A DNA stretch of 64,000 nt from Amaurobius ferox (GCA_951213105.1 OX578150.1:24742022-24806021), one strand, 5' to 3'. Counted from the first letter of the stretch, positions 46,707-57,358 are shown. Program-made: numbers and translations. The notes: generated by a model from the sequence alone, not told the origin.

Positions 46707-47761
46707 TTAGTCAGTTTTGTGCCGAATAAAGTCAATTTTCTTTTGAAAAACTTTGCAACTACTATCTGTACAACTATGTTCCGTCTGATACATTGAACCA
46801 AATTTCTTATTGTAGAAAACACAATTCTTACATTTTTTTCTGATTATCGCACTCCTTTTCCTTGTGCTTATTTCACCACATTTCCTACAACATTCTTCGC
46901 CATTGCAATATTTTGAGATGTGACCAAATTTTAAACATTTGTAACAGATAGTTGGTCTCAGGTATTCCCTGAGATCCACTCTACTCCAACCTATGTACAT
47001 TTTTTTTCTCTTTATAACAGTGTTGAAAGATACTGGGTTCAAAGCTATATCCCAATTTATACCTCTTTTCCTTTTGAAATTCTGTTTCACCTCAATTTCC
47101 GATTCTACTGTCAACTCAATGTTTTGTTCCAGTAAAGCTGTATATAGTGACTCTTTGGAAAAACCATCCTCTACATTATACATAATAATTTGAGGTTTCC
47201 TTTTGATCAGTTTTTGAATAATAAAATCTTTATTCAACTCATCACTCTTCTTGAAATTTTCAATCAACTTGTCAATATCTTCTTGATTAGCGGATTCTAC
47301 CAATATACCCCTCTAACAATCCTTCTTACTCCTATCTCTAATTTCCTGGGGTCTATTAAAGATTGTATATCTTGCTTAGTTTTGTCTGAGGTTTTGACCT
47401 CCTTTGGATAAATGCTCGCCAAATATGTCTTAGTTCTACTCTTGGACCTGATTCTCGAGCTACTTACTTCTCTAGCTCCCTCTTTCAATTTTTGGGCATA
47501 TGTTGCCCTTATCCTTCTTCTATCATCTACTTCCTTACTCTTTTATACTGAAATTATTTTTTGTTGCTCGATTACAATTTTTAGCAACTTACTAACTTCC
47601 TCTCTTATTTTAACATGAGATCCAACATTAACTTTTGAGGACACTATTGTAGAAATTATATTCTCTTGAGCTTCAAGAGCTTGAACTATATATGCATTAT
47701 AGTCTATGATTGTCTTATCAATCTCTATATCAATGCTAGGGTGTTCATCCACTCCTGCCAT
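46707..47761 (-). pseudogene. R1-like LINE ORF1 (copy B), frameshifted
   Basis: Starts MAGVDEHPSIDIEIDKT (ATG near 47761) and continues in two other frames: KSRTKTYLASIYPKEVK and SANQEDIDKLIENFKKSD ... VRRIVRGVYW. A CCHC knuckle follows (CYKCLKFGHISKYC) with more Cys-rich parts (CCRKCGEISTRK, CKNC). This is the layout of R1-clade ORF1 proteins, which bind nucleic acid through the knuckles. At least two frameshifts (near 47540 and 47300). No ORF2 follows within 400 bp, so the copy is incomplete. A relative (copy A) lies at 63136-63482. Confidence 0.72.
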
Positions 47762-48395
47762 AATTGCAATAGGTAGAAAGAGTACCTATAAAAGTCAATT
47801 ATCACAAAGTTCGTGATAAGCTACAGAACATGAGCCCTGATGGTCACAAAAGGAAGTCAAATCCGTTCCTCAGATATGATTTCTGAGGGGAGCCCCCCGA
47901 CCACGCCAAGGTATCGACTTCGGAACCAGACTTTAAAGAAACTTCACACAAAGAAAAAGAGAACTCCCACTTTTCACACACTTTTATTCACACGTATAAT
48001 AATAATAATAATAATTTTAATTCTTCACTGGTCCCCGGGGCCGATCAGTAGTGTAATTAATTAATTTAATACAACAAGCCGCCTCGACCTAAAATGGGCA
48101 ACCACGGCGCAACGACTAGATCTGTTGCTGCTCAAAAATCCTGCTCAGCTTGAGCATACCATGCTAACATAGGGATACGAACTACTTAATTTTGAATTTT
48201 GAACCTCCGATATCCAAATGATATTCCGAAAAATACCACCTCTCTAGTCCTCTGGTCTGGAAGATTTGACCGGTCGCTTCTTTTGTTTAATAAGCATAAA
48301 TACAAACTTTGACACCTTGTGTCAGATATAAACAACAAACAAATACAATATCAGCAATACAAAATAGTTACAATCTTGGTTATAATAAATGGTAT
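47762..48395 (-). other. Probable R1-like 5' UTR of copy B and 3' UTR of copy A
   Basis: Upstream (minus) of the ORF1 ATG and downstream of an R1-like C-terminal coding end. A (TAA)n tract at about 47998-48015 could be the 3' tail separating the two copies. Apart from that there is no coding signal. Confidence 0.4.
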
Positions 48396-48806
48396 TTACA
48401 AAGAGCTTCTGGACTTCTGTCTTTCCTGGAAGTCTTTTTGGGCTTGAGACACTGCTCTCCTGAATTCTCCGCTTTTCAGGAAAATGTTCAATGTGCTACT
48501 GTCCAGATTTGAACATACTTTCTTTTGCACTTCCTCGAAACCTTCGCAATCTGCGAAGTGTCTTGTAGTCACGTTTGGCATGCCACACCAGTTTCACGTT
48601 CTTTCTGTGTCTGGTACTTTGAATCTTGCAAAGTACCCTGGTGAGGCCCCATGAAGTGTGATCACCTGATTGATGTAGTGATCGCCACATGTTAATTTGG
48701 TGGTCACTTTGTGAAATATCTCATAGGTACTTCTACCCCTTGACTCATTCCAACGATTGTGCCATAAGCTAATTGCTTCTTTCTGCGCCTCCATTTTTAG
48801 TTGAAG
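48396..48806 (-). pseudogene. R1-like LINE ORF2 C-terminus
   Basis: Minus strand: MEAQKEAISLWHNRWNESRG, STYEIFHKVTTKL, LHGASPGYFARFKV, then WCGMPNVTTRHFADCEGFEE in a frame broken by a TGA. The HGxxxxYFxRF segment followed by a C/H-rich end is typical of the C-terminus of R1-group ORF2. It may be the missing 3' end of the R1-like copy at 52160-63482, with the MADF gene in between (inference). Confidence 0.65.
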
Positions 48807-48814
48807 GATCTAAA

Positions 48815-49172
48815 AGCCCTAGGTGTGCGTTGAAAATCAATTTATTAAGTGCTGTTTTTACACACAGCATCTGTTCCCGGCCGTCCAAATAGTTGCTCTT
48901 AGTCCTCTGGACGAGTCGGACGGTCTGGGTCTTCAACACAGCATCTGTTCGCGATCAGATATCGCTCTAAGTTCATTTGCTACATATTGTCCAAGTGTGC
49001 CAAACTCGTCTGTCTGTGACATATCATTAAGGACTTTACATGCCATTTTCATAAGATCTTCTTTTTCATTTATGTTTCCTCTTTTTTGAAGCTGGTGGAG
49101 GTGGTGTTGAATCATTGACATTATAACTTGTTGATGATGATAGTGAAGAGATATTTCCCATATCTTCATCAA
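48815..49172 (-). pseudogene. MADF-BESS gene, terminal exon (BESS), disrupted by E1
   Basis: The frame entering in phase 0 from exon 2 (acceptor AAGAG ending at 49173) reads through to GNINEKEDLMKMACKVLN, QTDEFGTLGQYVANELRA, SDREQMLC, then, after a 59-bp insertion, VKTALNKLIFNAHLGLLD. The last parts form a BESS-like protein-interaction motif. Another frame over 49080-49165 reads VDEDMGNISSLSSSTSYNVN ... PPPPASKKRK, which looks more like a natural linker and nuclear signal, so a one-base frameshift near 49075 is likely. Insertion E1 plus duplication adds 74 bp and breaks the frame. Confidence 0.68.
48877..48935 (+). mobile_element. Mini-retroposon E1 (59 bp) with 15-bp TSD
   Basis: CCGGCCGTCC, linker AAATAGTT, GCTC, TTA, GTCC, loop TCT, GGAC, GAGT, C, GGACGGTC, TGGGTCTTCA. 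Flanked by perfect ACACAGCATCTGTTC at 48862-48876 and 48936-48950. Removing it and one duplicate restores the BESS reading frame on the minus strand. Confidence 0.9.
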
Positions 49173-49629
49173 CTCTTAACGATATAAGAATAAAATTAAT
49201 TTAACATATAAATAAATTACCTCTAAGCAAAAGTTCTTTTGAACAATAAATTGATGGAAACAGAAGGGCAACATAAATAATAAAGGGCATTATAAATAAT
49301 AAGGTAAACATAAATGCTGTGTTATATAGTATTTGCAACAAATTCTCTACTGAAACTGAAATGGCCATTCCAAGCTTTTCTTCCTTGGAAAACTTATGTA
49401 ACAAGTTTTGTATTTTTCCTTCAAAAGTGCTAAAATCATGATTTCATTTAGAAGTAAGTGCTGCAAATTGCAATTTCCTTTAAAAATGTTACAATTTGAG
49501 ATTTTAGTAAAGTGTTAAAATGTATGATTTTGTGTTAAAATGCTAACTATGCAAATTTTTTAAAAGAACTGGAGATTAATATTAAAATAAATTATCATAT
49601 ATTACTTTTTATTTTTTACATATACTTAC
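49173..49629 (-). other. MADF gene intron 2
   Basis: Donor GTAAGT directly after exon 2, weak acceptor before 49172. AT-rich, nothing else seen. Confidence 0.6.
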
Positions 49630-49727
49630 TGGAAGATCTGTCCTGCTTGGCCTTGGAACAGTTGTTCCTTTAAGGAATTCCAGATCATTAAAATACCTCC
49701 ATTTCAGAGTATATACATCTTCATACC
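49630..49727 (-). pseudogene. MADF-BESS gene, exon 2
   Basis: 98 nt on the minus strand between TTTTTCAG and GTAAGT. Enters in phase 1 and leaves in phase 0. Reads GYEDVYTLKWRYFNDLEFLK, then GTTVPRPSRTDLP. This is the second half of a MADF domain (tryptophan in KWxxF, then L/M-E-F-L). Confidence 0.78.
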
Positions 49728-51603
49728 CTGAAAAATTGATAAAATTCCATTTATTGTTCATTTTCTATCACTACTTTTATTATGTAAAGAACTAAAAACT
49801 GTTTAAAGGTAGACAATTAATTAAAAATTAAAATTTATATCCAATCTAACTATGCTTATCATGCTAAGAAAAAGAAAACATATGATGCTAATATTTAATT
49901 AAAAAATACTGCACAGCTCTAAAACATAGGGTTCAAATTAACTTGCAGATTGCCGAGAGAAATGGATAAAGTTAACAATGAAATTGGATGAAAAATATTA
50001 AACAAATAACTCTAAATGAATCAATATGTGCATTTTGCAGAAAAACTTTTCCAAATTTAAATCAAAATAACATATATATGAAATGAAACTTTAGAATTTC
50101 CGATTTTAACCTTTATTGTATATTCTAGAGGTCATATTAACATGATTCGGAAAACAAATGTTTAGGTATTATATGCTTACTTTCCAGATTAGCACAAATG
50201 TATTGATTTAAGAAAATGAAATGGGATAAGTGTAAGACATCTGAGTTTCAAATGAAATTCGAAAGCCATTATTCAAGGAGACTTGAGATTTTGTGAAAGT
50301 CAGATTCTTATATAAAAACAATAGTTATTGTTTAAAATATGTATTGCTGCAGATAAAACATTTTAACTATTAAGCAAATGCAAACCATGTATTTTTAAGT
50401 AAAAAACACTTAAAAATTGGCATGCACAAATTGTCCAATACAACTAACAGAAATATGATTGATTTCGATTTTCTCAAATACTGGGTGACTTCTAAAACAA
50501 ACATTTTTATACATACAAACAGAAAATGCTAAAATATTTATTATAATATGTGGAAAAAATCATATGATCTCTGTTGAATTGGCAGGTAGATCTTGTGCTT
50601 GGCGCTTGTTACATTTTGTGAAAAGTAGGTGATTGGCAGGTATAAAGATAAACAGATACATGACATAGGACTGGACAAATTCTTTTTGCATATAGGAGTC
50701 AGCAAAGAAAATTTCAGTGGTGATTTTACATTGTCCACTATATTTGCGGAACACAATGTTTTTAAATCTCATTTTGTTTAATTTCTAATGGGAAGAAAAT
50801 GGAAAAAGAGATAAAGAAAAGTATCTTTGGCAACTATTGTATAATAGTTGATTACAATTTTACAGTATTATGGGATACTAAGTTCAGTACTGTTAGAATC
50901 TTGGAGTAAACAAAATTGTCATAAACCCACTCTTTCACCAAACTTTTATTTGTCACAGCATGTATTCACCAAGTATGGTATACTATAATATCAACAGGGT
51001 GATGCAAAACATGACTAAACACATATATAAAAATAAAAAGTTTCTAATAATTTAAATTATTTTCATTTCAATGTGAAAGTGGATTTTAATAAACATAAAT
51101 ACAAAGTAAAAACTATTCGTCAATAATGCAAATACTGAAGATACATATGTCTGGCGCAGCATATCCTCTTTGGATCTTGTGCCAGAAAACCATAATCAAC
51201 CAGCCAACCAACTGAAGATTTAGCCTTAAAGACAAGAAGCATTTGAAAAAGGGCACCAAATTTTTTTCCGCTTTATGTGCTAAATCTATATATAATTGCT
51301 GCATTAGGGACAAACAATTATAAATTAAATTTTTATTTCTTAATACATTCTACTTAATGTATGTTTGGAATGCATTTTTGACACAAAATCATGTACAAAT
51401 AATTTGAATCAGAGATAAGTTTATACTTCTTTTAGAAGTAGAATAGCAAAAGTCCGTAAAAAAAAAAAATCTGTATTCATACTTACTTGAATTTCATACA
51501 GAAAATTTTTATGTACTAGTAGAAAAACACCAATAATTAAATATAAAATGATACATTAAATTATGTTTATTAAATAAATTAACAAATTTTTGGTTCAGCT
51601 TAC
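49728..51603 (-). other. MADF gene intron 1
   Basis: Donor GTAAGC after 51604, acceptor TTTTTCAG at 49728 onward. AT-rich. A 68-bp LINE-tail insertion lies at 51143-51210. Confidence 0.7.
51143..51210 (+). mobile_element. I-like LINE 3'-tail mini-insertion (68 bp) with 9-bp TSD
   Basis: ACATATGTCTGGCGCAGCAT, ATCCTCTTTGGATCTTGTGC, CAGAAAACCATAATCAACCA and a short CAACCA-rich end. It matches the last 60 bp of the full I-like LINE (62600-62659). Flanked by ACTGAAGAT at 51134-51142 and 51211-51219. It consists of one hairpin (CTGGCGC with GTGCCAG; ATCC with GGAT) plus tail, so like E1-E3 it is a 3'-hairpin-only copy. Confidence 0.82.
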
Positions 51604-51856
51604 CGCTTCCACTCCTCATCGAATCATTAACTTTTTTGTTTTCAAAGTTAAACTGTGTTCTCATTGTATTTATTATTTTGTTTTTTACCTCCTCAGTTGA
51701 CAAATCAACAAGTTCGGCAATTTCACATAAGCATCGATTTCGTAGATTTTTATTATGATACTCGGGCAGTCTCATATTCCACAATATCGGCCTCTCTTTA
51801 TAAGCACTAATAACATTCTCAATCTTATTGTGATTACAGCAATTGCTCACACTCAT
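51604..51856 (-). pseudogene. MADF-BESS gene, exon 1 (MADF domain)
   Basis: From ATG 51856: MSVSNCCNHNKIENVISAYK, ERPILWNMRLPEYHNKNLRN, CEIAELVDLSTEEVKNKI, TMRTQFNFENKKVNDSMRSG. This is the first two thirds of a MADF domain, a Myb-related DNA-binding fold common in arthropod transcription regulators (family knowledge). It ends at GCG|GTAAGC in phase 1. Exon 1 itself looks intact. I call the locus a pseudogene because of the break in the last exon, but exon 1 and exon 2 could still be expressed. Confidence 0.78.
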
Positions 51857-52160
51857 TTTTAACAAAAAGAATTAATTAAAAAAATAAACAAAAGAAAAAG
51901 ACTCGGGCAAAAAAATAAATATATGTGACAAAGAATAAAAGAATCTCACAGAACGATATGAAGATATGATGAATGCGGATGCAAATCCAAAATGGTAATA
52001 TGCTCGTGATTGGTCAATACAAATGTCAATCATGCTGACTCCACAATGTTTAACGAAAAAGTAGGATGCTGCTCTACAAGAATAATATTTGACCTCACAC
52101 TTTGACAAACACGTGTTCAGATGATCAAAAATAAGTGACCAAGCCTGTTTGACAAACATT
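51857..52160 (-). other. Sequence between the MADF start codon and R1-like sequence
   Basis: About 300 bp that would hold the MADF gene promoter and 5' UTR. The stretch TGTTTGTCAAA occurs twice (minus strand, near 52075 and 52150). No clear core promoter motif. Confidence 0.4.
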
Positions 52161-53985
52161 CACTGATCGTCTGTACACAGCTTTAGTAATGTCTGCTGCT
52201 GAATCGATTCTATCTTTTTAGTATTGGCTGCTTTTGAGCCCTTATCCCACCATATTCCACTTCCGTATGTTATTAGCCTCTCTAGTGCCTGCGTATATTG
52301 CTTTTAGCGTATTAGCTTTTAAGCCCCATGTCACCCTGCTAATTCTTCTTAAGTTATTATTAATCATCACAGTTTTTTCGTTTAGACTTTTTACATGCTA
52401 TGTCCAGTTTAATTTTCTGTCTATAGTTATTCCTAGGTATTTTATTTCTTTTGCATTTTTTAGTGTGATCTCTCCCAACTTAATTGTGGGCAGTGTTCTC
52501 ATTATTCCTGCTTTGGCAACTAGCATAACCTGAGATTTCTCGGGGCTAAATTCTAATTTTACGTTTCTACTCCAGTTGGTTAGGATTTTTAGCGCCCTAT
52601 TGGCTTCTAGTTGCAACTTAGGTCTACAGCTTGCACTTACAATCAAAATGAAGTCATCCACATATGCCTGGATGTGAACAAAAGGATTGTTACTAAATAG
52701 ATTGAGAGCTCCGTCAGCCACGAGGTTCCAAAGAAGTGGGCCGGAATTTGAACCTTGTGGACATCCGCTATTGTATTTGTGATTAATTTTGACTGGAGTT
52801 CTTACAGTTACTTATCTATCATTTAAAAAGCTATTGATAATTTTGAAAATATTATCAGGAATCTTTTGCTTCCTGAGAGCTCTCAATATTGCTGGCCACC
52901 AGAGGTTATTAAAGCTGCCTTTTATATCAAGGGAAATAACGGCTGAAATTAATTTTTACTTTTATTGTTTCTTATATGACTGACAGCTGCATTAAGTGCA
53001 TCTTCAGTACTTTTTCCGTGGGTGAAGCCAAATTGATTCATATTCATTCTGTCATATTTTGCCAAATGTGTCTGTACTCTGGTGGTAACTAACCTATCCA
53101 GAATTTTGCTCCAGGCCGTCAGTAGACAAATTGGTCTGTAGCTGTTCGAATTTGAAGGAGCTTTACCCTCTTTATTAAAGAGTACTAATATTGCTCTATT
53201 CCATTGTTTTGGAAAAAGGGATTCTTCCAGGCATCTGTTAAGAACCCTAGTAAATTTAGTCCTATCCGCGAAGAAGTGCTCTAGAACCTCAAGCGGAATA
53301 CCTTCACATCCTGGTGCCTTTCCTGTGTTCATTCCTCTGAGGGTATACTGAACTTCATTGACTTTAAAGGGGGGGGGGGGGTTCATCTTCATAAGTTTCA
53401 TTATCATTATTTATGCTATTTCTAATTTGTTTTTGTATAGTTGTTTCGTTTATTTGATTATCCTTTTTAAAGAAAGTATTTGGCAATTCTTCTATGGTAT
53501 CCTCCACGTCTCCTGCCATTGTCCCATCTTTCTTTTTGAGAAGTGAGACTTTCGTGGGTTTAACTGCTTTCCCTCTTGCTATTGTATAATGAGTTCCAAA
53601 TGCGTTCTTTGGGGTTACTGAATTAAGATGTGCTCGCCAGCAGTCTGCTTTTGATTTTTTTAATTAGTTTTTTATATTTTCCTAGTTCTTGTTTGTATTC
53701 AATTTTTAGTTTTTTCTATTCTCTCCTGTTGCTTTCTGGAATCTGCGTCTATGTGCTCTAACTTTTTTCCTCTGTACGTATAGTTTAGTATTCCACCATG
53801 GAACTTTACGTTTATTATTTTTAATTTTTACTCTGTTGGTGGATCTTTTACATGCTTTCTGAATTTGTGCTGTCAGGGTTCCTATTAATTCCTCTAGGTC
53901 TCCTGTTTCTAAATTATTACATTTCTTCTATATTTTATCTAATTCTAGTTTTAATGTTAGGAAGTTTATGTTTTTTGGTTTATTC
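52160..53985 (-). pseudogene. R1-like LINE ORF2: EN-RT linker and reverse transcriptase (copy A)
   Basis: Minus strand, several frames: VPWWNTKLYVQRKKVRAHRR (linker), GMNTGKAPGCEGIPLEVLEH, NSNSYRPICLLTAWSKILDR, NQFGFTHGKSTEDALNAAVS, then AYVDDFILIVSAS (YVDD active site), FSPEKSQVMLVAK and KEIKYLGITIDRKLNWT. The FTHGKSTEDAL and YVDD wording fits the R1 clade. The frame is broken in many places, including the finger-palm junction (52730-52950). It stops abruptly near 52165 (QQTLLKLCT), where the MADF gene region begins, and is interrupted upstream by the hAT element. Confidence 0.8.
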
Positions 53986-56505
53986 CAGGGGTGCACAACC
54001 TTTTAACACGTGCGGGCCAATTTCAGATAGACTAGGCAACGGCGGGCCGCAAGGGGAGGGGGGGGGGGGGGTACCACCCAGAAATATATTTTTAGTAAAT
54101 ACCGAAACAAAAAATTAAAAGTAAAAATTAAAAACAAATACAGAAATGAAAAAAAACAACTCACTTCTTCAAAAACGTACAGATATCACCAAAATCCTTT
54201 TTTTTGTAGAGCTAGTGGAAAATTTGGCATTGTTTGGTTTTCATTATTCTTTCAATGTCTGGTTCAATGTTGGATACAGCGATCCGTAGGTTTCCCTCCA
54301 AGTGTTCATCAGTTAGACGAGAACGACCGTTTGATTTCATTTGTTTCATTGATGAAAATGATTGTTCACATAAGTAGGTGCTCCCGAATAATGTTATCGT
54401 TTTTTGAGCGTGAATTTTCAATTTTTCCATTTCAAAAGGCAAATGATTTCTGTAAAATTCTTGCAAAGAAACTTCGGAAAATTTAGCTTTCAATTCGGAG
54501 TTACTCTGAATTTCGATAAGTTCCATCTGAAAATTGACGGGCGGTGTTTCAATATTTGTCGCGAATGGTATTGCAAACACTTCCAAAGATTTCTCAAGTT
54601 TTCTGATATCTTGAAATCGACGACTGAACTCATTTTGCAGATTTTCTACTAGTGAAGCATATTTAATAATGTTGATGGGATCGTCTTCACAACTTGTAAT
54701 AAAATTACTCATTGTTGGAAAATTCAACATTGACCAGACTTGAGTTGTGAATTCCATAATACTAACTTAAACGCAAATGACTTGATTGAGTAAAATAGGT
54801 TGTGTATCAGGTTATTTTTTCCCTGAAGCTTCGTATTTAGCTCATTCAGATGTTGTGTCATATCAACCATAAAAGATAGATCACATAGCCATTCCTTGTC
54901 TTCAAAGTCTGCAACCAGATTATGATCACGACTTTTGAAAAAAGTAATGATCTCCTCACGCAAGTCATACACTCGCTTCAGCATTTTCCCAGCACTTAGC
55001 CAACGAACTTGTGTAAAATAAATCACATCATCATACTGAGAATCTAACTGGGATAGGAAATCTTGGAACTGACGATGAGCAACTCCTCTGGAACGAATAA
55101 AGTTTATTACCTTAATAATGATTTTCATTACATGTTCCATTTTAATAATTTTTGCACAAAGGTTCTCTTGGTGTAAAAGGCAATGGCATGCTATGATTTC
55201 ATTCCCCACGGCCTTGCTATCTGTTGCCAAATAATTTACTAATCCTTGGTTTTTTCCTACCATAGCTGGCGCGCCATCGGTTGAAATACCATGTAACATT
55301 TTTAAGTCCAAATTATACTTTTCCAAGACTTTCTTAACTTCTTGATAAATGTCTGCTCCTTTTGTTGTATTTTTCATTGGAAGTAACGCCAGTAACTCCT
55401 CCGTAACATTGAAATTACAGTCAATGCCACGAATAAAAATTGACAGCTGTGCAGTGTCAGTGACGTCTGTGCTTTCATCTATGGCCAATGAAAACCATGT
55501 GAATTCAGAAATTTTCTCTTTTAATGTTTTTTCAATATCTTATGCCATTTCTTCTGATCTTCTTGCTACCGTCATACGATTAAGGCTTATCTTCGAAATA
55601 ATACCTTTTTCTCCGGAAACGCTATATTTGCCACTTCTTCCAAGCATTTTTTAACCAACTCTCCATCCTTGTATGGTTTCAGTTTTTTAACTAAAATTTT
55701 CGACACAGCAAAACTTGCCTTGACTGCAATTTCCGAATCATCAATCATTCTTTTGAAAATATTTTGTTGGTTTGTAAACTTATGTTGCAGACCTTTAATT
55801 TTATCCTTTCTCATTTGTCCCGATAACTCCTTGTATTTGTCAACATGCTTTGTATCGTAATGTCTCTTCACATTGTACTCTTTCATTATACCAATAGTTT
55901 CTTGGCAAATTAAACATGTTGCTTTGCCTTTGTTCTCTACGAAAAAATAACTCTTACCTCATTTCTCCTGAAATGCACGATTCTCATCACCGACTTTACG
56001 CTTTTTAGACATAGTCACAGAAGTTATAACGTAAATCGTATCAAACCAAAACGCTTTATTTATCGACCTCCAACTATTCTTTGACTTTGAGTCTTTGATT
56101 TTGAGTCTTTGACTATACTCGGGAGACAAAAACAAATTCCCCTCCTACAACAAACACATTCCAGTTTCCGGTGAAGGTTTGCTGTACGGAAAATTCTCGC
56201 CAACAGCAAGCCAACAAAGGACTACCATGGCAGGGTATGAATTCAAACATTCCATTTCTGATTGTAAAAAGTAGACAATTTTTAATTTAAAGCTGTTTGA
56301 TTTGCTCCTTTTAATTGTTTTCTAGTCGAAATCTTAAAGAATATTTGATATAAAAAATAATTTTTTTTTACATTTTATGATGTAGTTTTTCTTTTCTTTT
56401 CTTTTTTTCGCGAAAGTCTTGGAATTTTTTTTATGTATTCGCCAAGCTGAGGGTGGCGGCGGGCCGCACACGATTAGACCGAGGGCCGCGGGTTGTGCAC
56501 GACTG
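53986..56505 (-). mobile_element. hAT DNA transposon
   Basis: Ends CAGGGGTGCACAACC (53986) and, inverted, GGTTGTGCACGACTG (to 56505), about 13 of 15 paired. Flanked by 8-bp duplications GTTTATTC (53978-53985) and GTTTATAC (56506-56513), 7 of 8 alike, as expected for hAT. Both subterminal regions are GC-rich and related (CGGCGGGCCGCA on each side). It interrupts the R1-like element. Confidence 0.88.
54212..56014 (-). pseudogene. hAT transposase (BED finger, GTF2IRD2/ZBED-like)
   Basis: Minus strand from ATG 56014: MSKKRKVGDENRAFQEK, stop, then a BED-type finger (CLICQETIGIMKEYNVKRHY, DTKH), VLVKKLKPYKDGELVKKCLE, catalytic-region phrases MAIDESTDVTDTAQLSIFIR, LHGISTDGAPAMVGKNQG, ACHCLLHQENLCAKII, and the C-terminal hATC dimerisation part TLFGSTYLCEQSFSSMKQMK, RLTDEHLEGNLRIAVSN. 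About 600 residues in all, near full family length. Lesions: TGA after codon 17 (Trp expected), a stop near 55540 and frame shifts near 55590 and 54740. Relatively young decay. Confidence 0.84.
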
Positions 56506-56723
56506 GTTTATACCTTTCATATTCAGGGGGGTGGGAAGAAATTTGAATTTATATTAAATTTAATCAGCTGATGATCGCTGCAGGTTACTTTATCTCTGAC
56601 TTCCCATTCTGATATTAAATACCTACCCGAGGCGGACCTTGTTTGGGTCAAATCCACCCAGCTCCTTCTCCTGCTACATAGAAATGTAGGGGGTGAAATG
56701 GATCATTTTCTATGACTAGATAC
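56506..56723 (-). pseudogene. R1-like LINE endonuclease, C-terminal part (copy A)
   Basis: Minus strand ends with CSDHQLIKFNINSNFFPP, the SDH motif of an APE-type endonuclease. The segment lies between the hAT element and the left target duplication of the I-like LINE (CTATGACTAGATAC, 56710-56723), showing that both elements inserted into one R1-like copy. Confidence 0.65.
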
Positions 56724-57358
56724 CCCCTCAGGGGTTCACTTCTTTAGTGAATACGGGTGTTGCAATCCCGAGATACCTTAGCAATCCTTTTCTTTTCTTT
56801 TTTCTTTCTCTCTCTCTTTCTTTTTCCTCCTCCTTTTTTTTGTCTATCCTCCTTTCCCCTTCTTTTTTGTTTTGTTCTCCTTTTGTGTTTTGTGTTTCTT
56901 GTCCCTCTCAGCTGCTGGTGTCATCAATGCCGAGCCCTTAGTAAACATCACATCTGCTCTATGGGCCCTAGTACCACTCTTCGGCCTCTGCCGTAAGGTA
57001 CACCGTTTGGGCTCGGGAATGGGTTCATGTGGGTGTGATGCGAAAGGGGTAGAGCTGCGTGCATCAGTAGTTTTGCTTTCGAGAAACGTTTGCAGTAAAC
57101 GGTTCCAGAGGTGAGTCCCTTGGTTGCGTTGGTTGGATGGTGGAGAGTGTCTCATATCGAGAAATCCCCCATGGATCCTTGCTGGTCCATGGGCCCTGTG
57201 CACCAGGTGCACGTTATGGCCCGCTCTCCATCATCTGGCTTTGCGAATGACTCCGGCGGTTACACTTGGCACGTTAGAAAAGTGTGGGGAGACGGAGCCT
57301 GGCGGGGGCTCCGATCGATCTAGAAGTAAACCGTGGTTCTTTAATAGTGGTTACAAGC
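56724..57358 (+). promoter_or_regulatory. I-like LINE 5' UTR, shared with LOA1
   Basis: Begins CCCCTCAGGGGTTCACTTCT. Contains a long pyrimidine tract (about 56790-56880) absent from LOA1. The rest matches LOA1 3290-3813 closely, ending GTGGTTACAAGCATGGAG against ATGGTTACAGCATGGAG. Probably holds an internal promoter (inference). Confidence 0.75.

Noticed and set aside
46524..46796. Plus-strand frame MPRSTSPTGENSSPSP
   Set aside because: Arises from the GC-rich block and the antisense of R1-like ORF1; not conserved with anything I recognise.
48877..48935. E1 as a tiny DNA transposon with terminal inverted repeats
   Set aside because: The inverted ends form one RNA-like hairpin and are imperfect at the outermost bases (G-T pairs), the 3' end resembles a SINE tail, and duplications are 14-16 bp, which suits target-primed reverse transcription better.
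48877..48935. Mini-element as a hammerhead or other known self-cleaving ribozyme
   Set aside because: I could not find the CUGAUGA and GAAA cores of a hammerhead, nor another ribozyme core I recognise. Cleavage activity is untested.
51872..52159. Minus-strand frame upstream of the MADF start
   Set aside because: No family resemblance, and it lies where the promoter and R1 junction are expected.
57284..57358. Upstream in-frame start of the I-like ORF1
   Set aside because: Lies in the shared 5' UTR; the ATG at 57359 matches the point where the UTR similarity ends.
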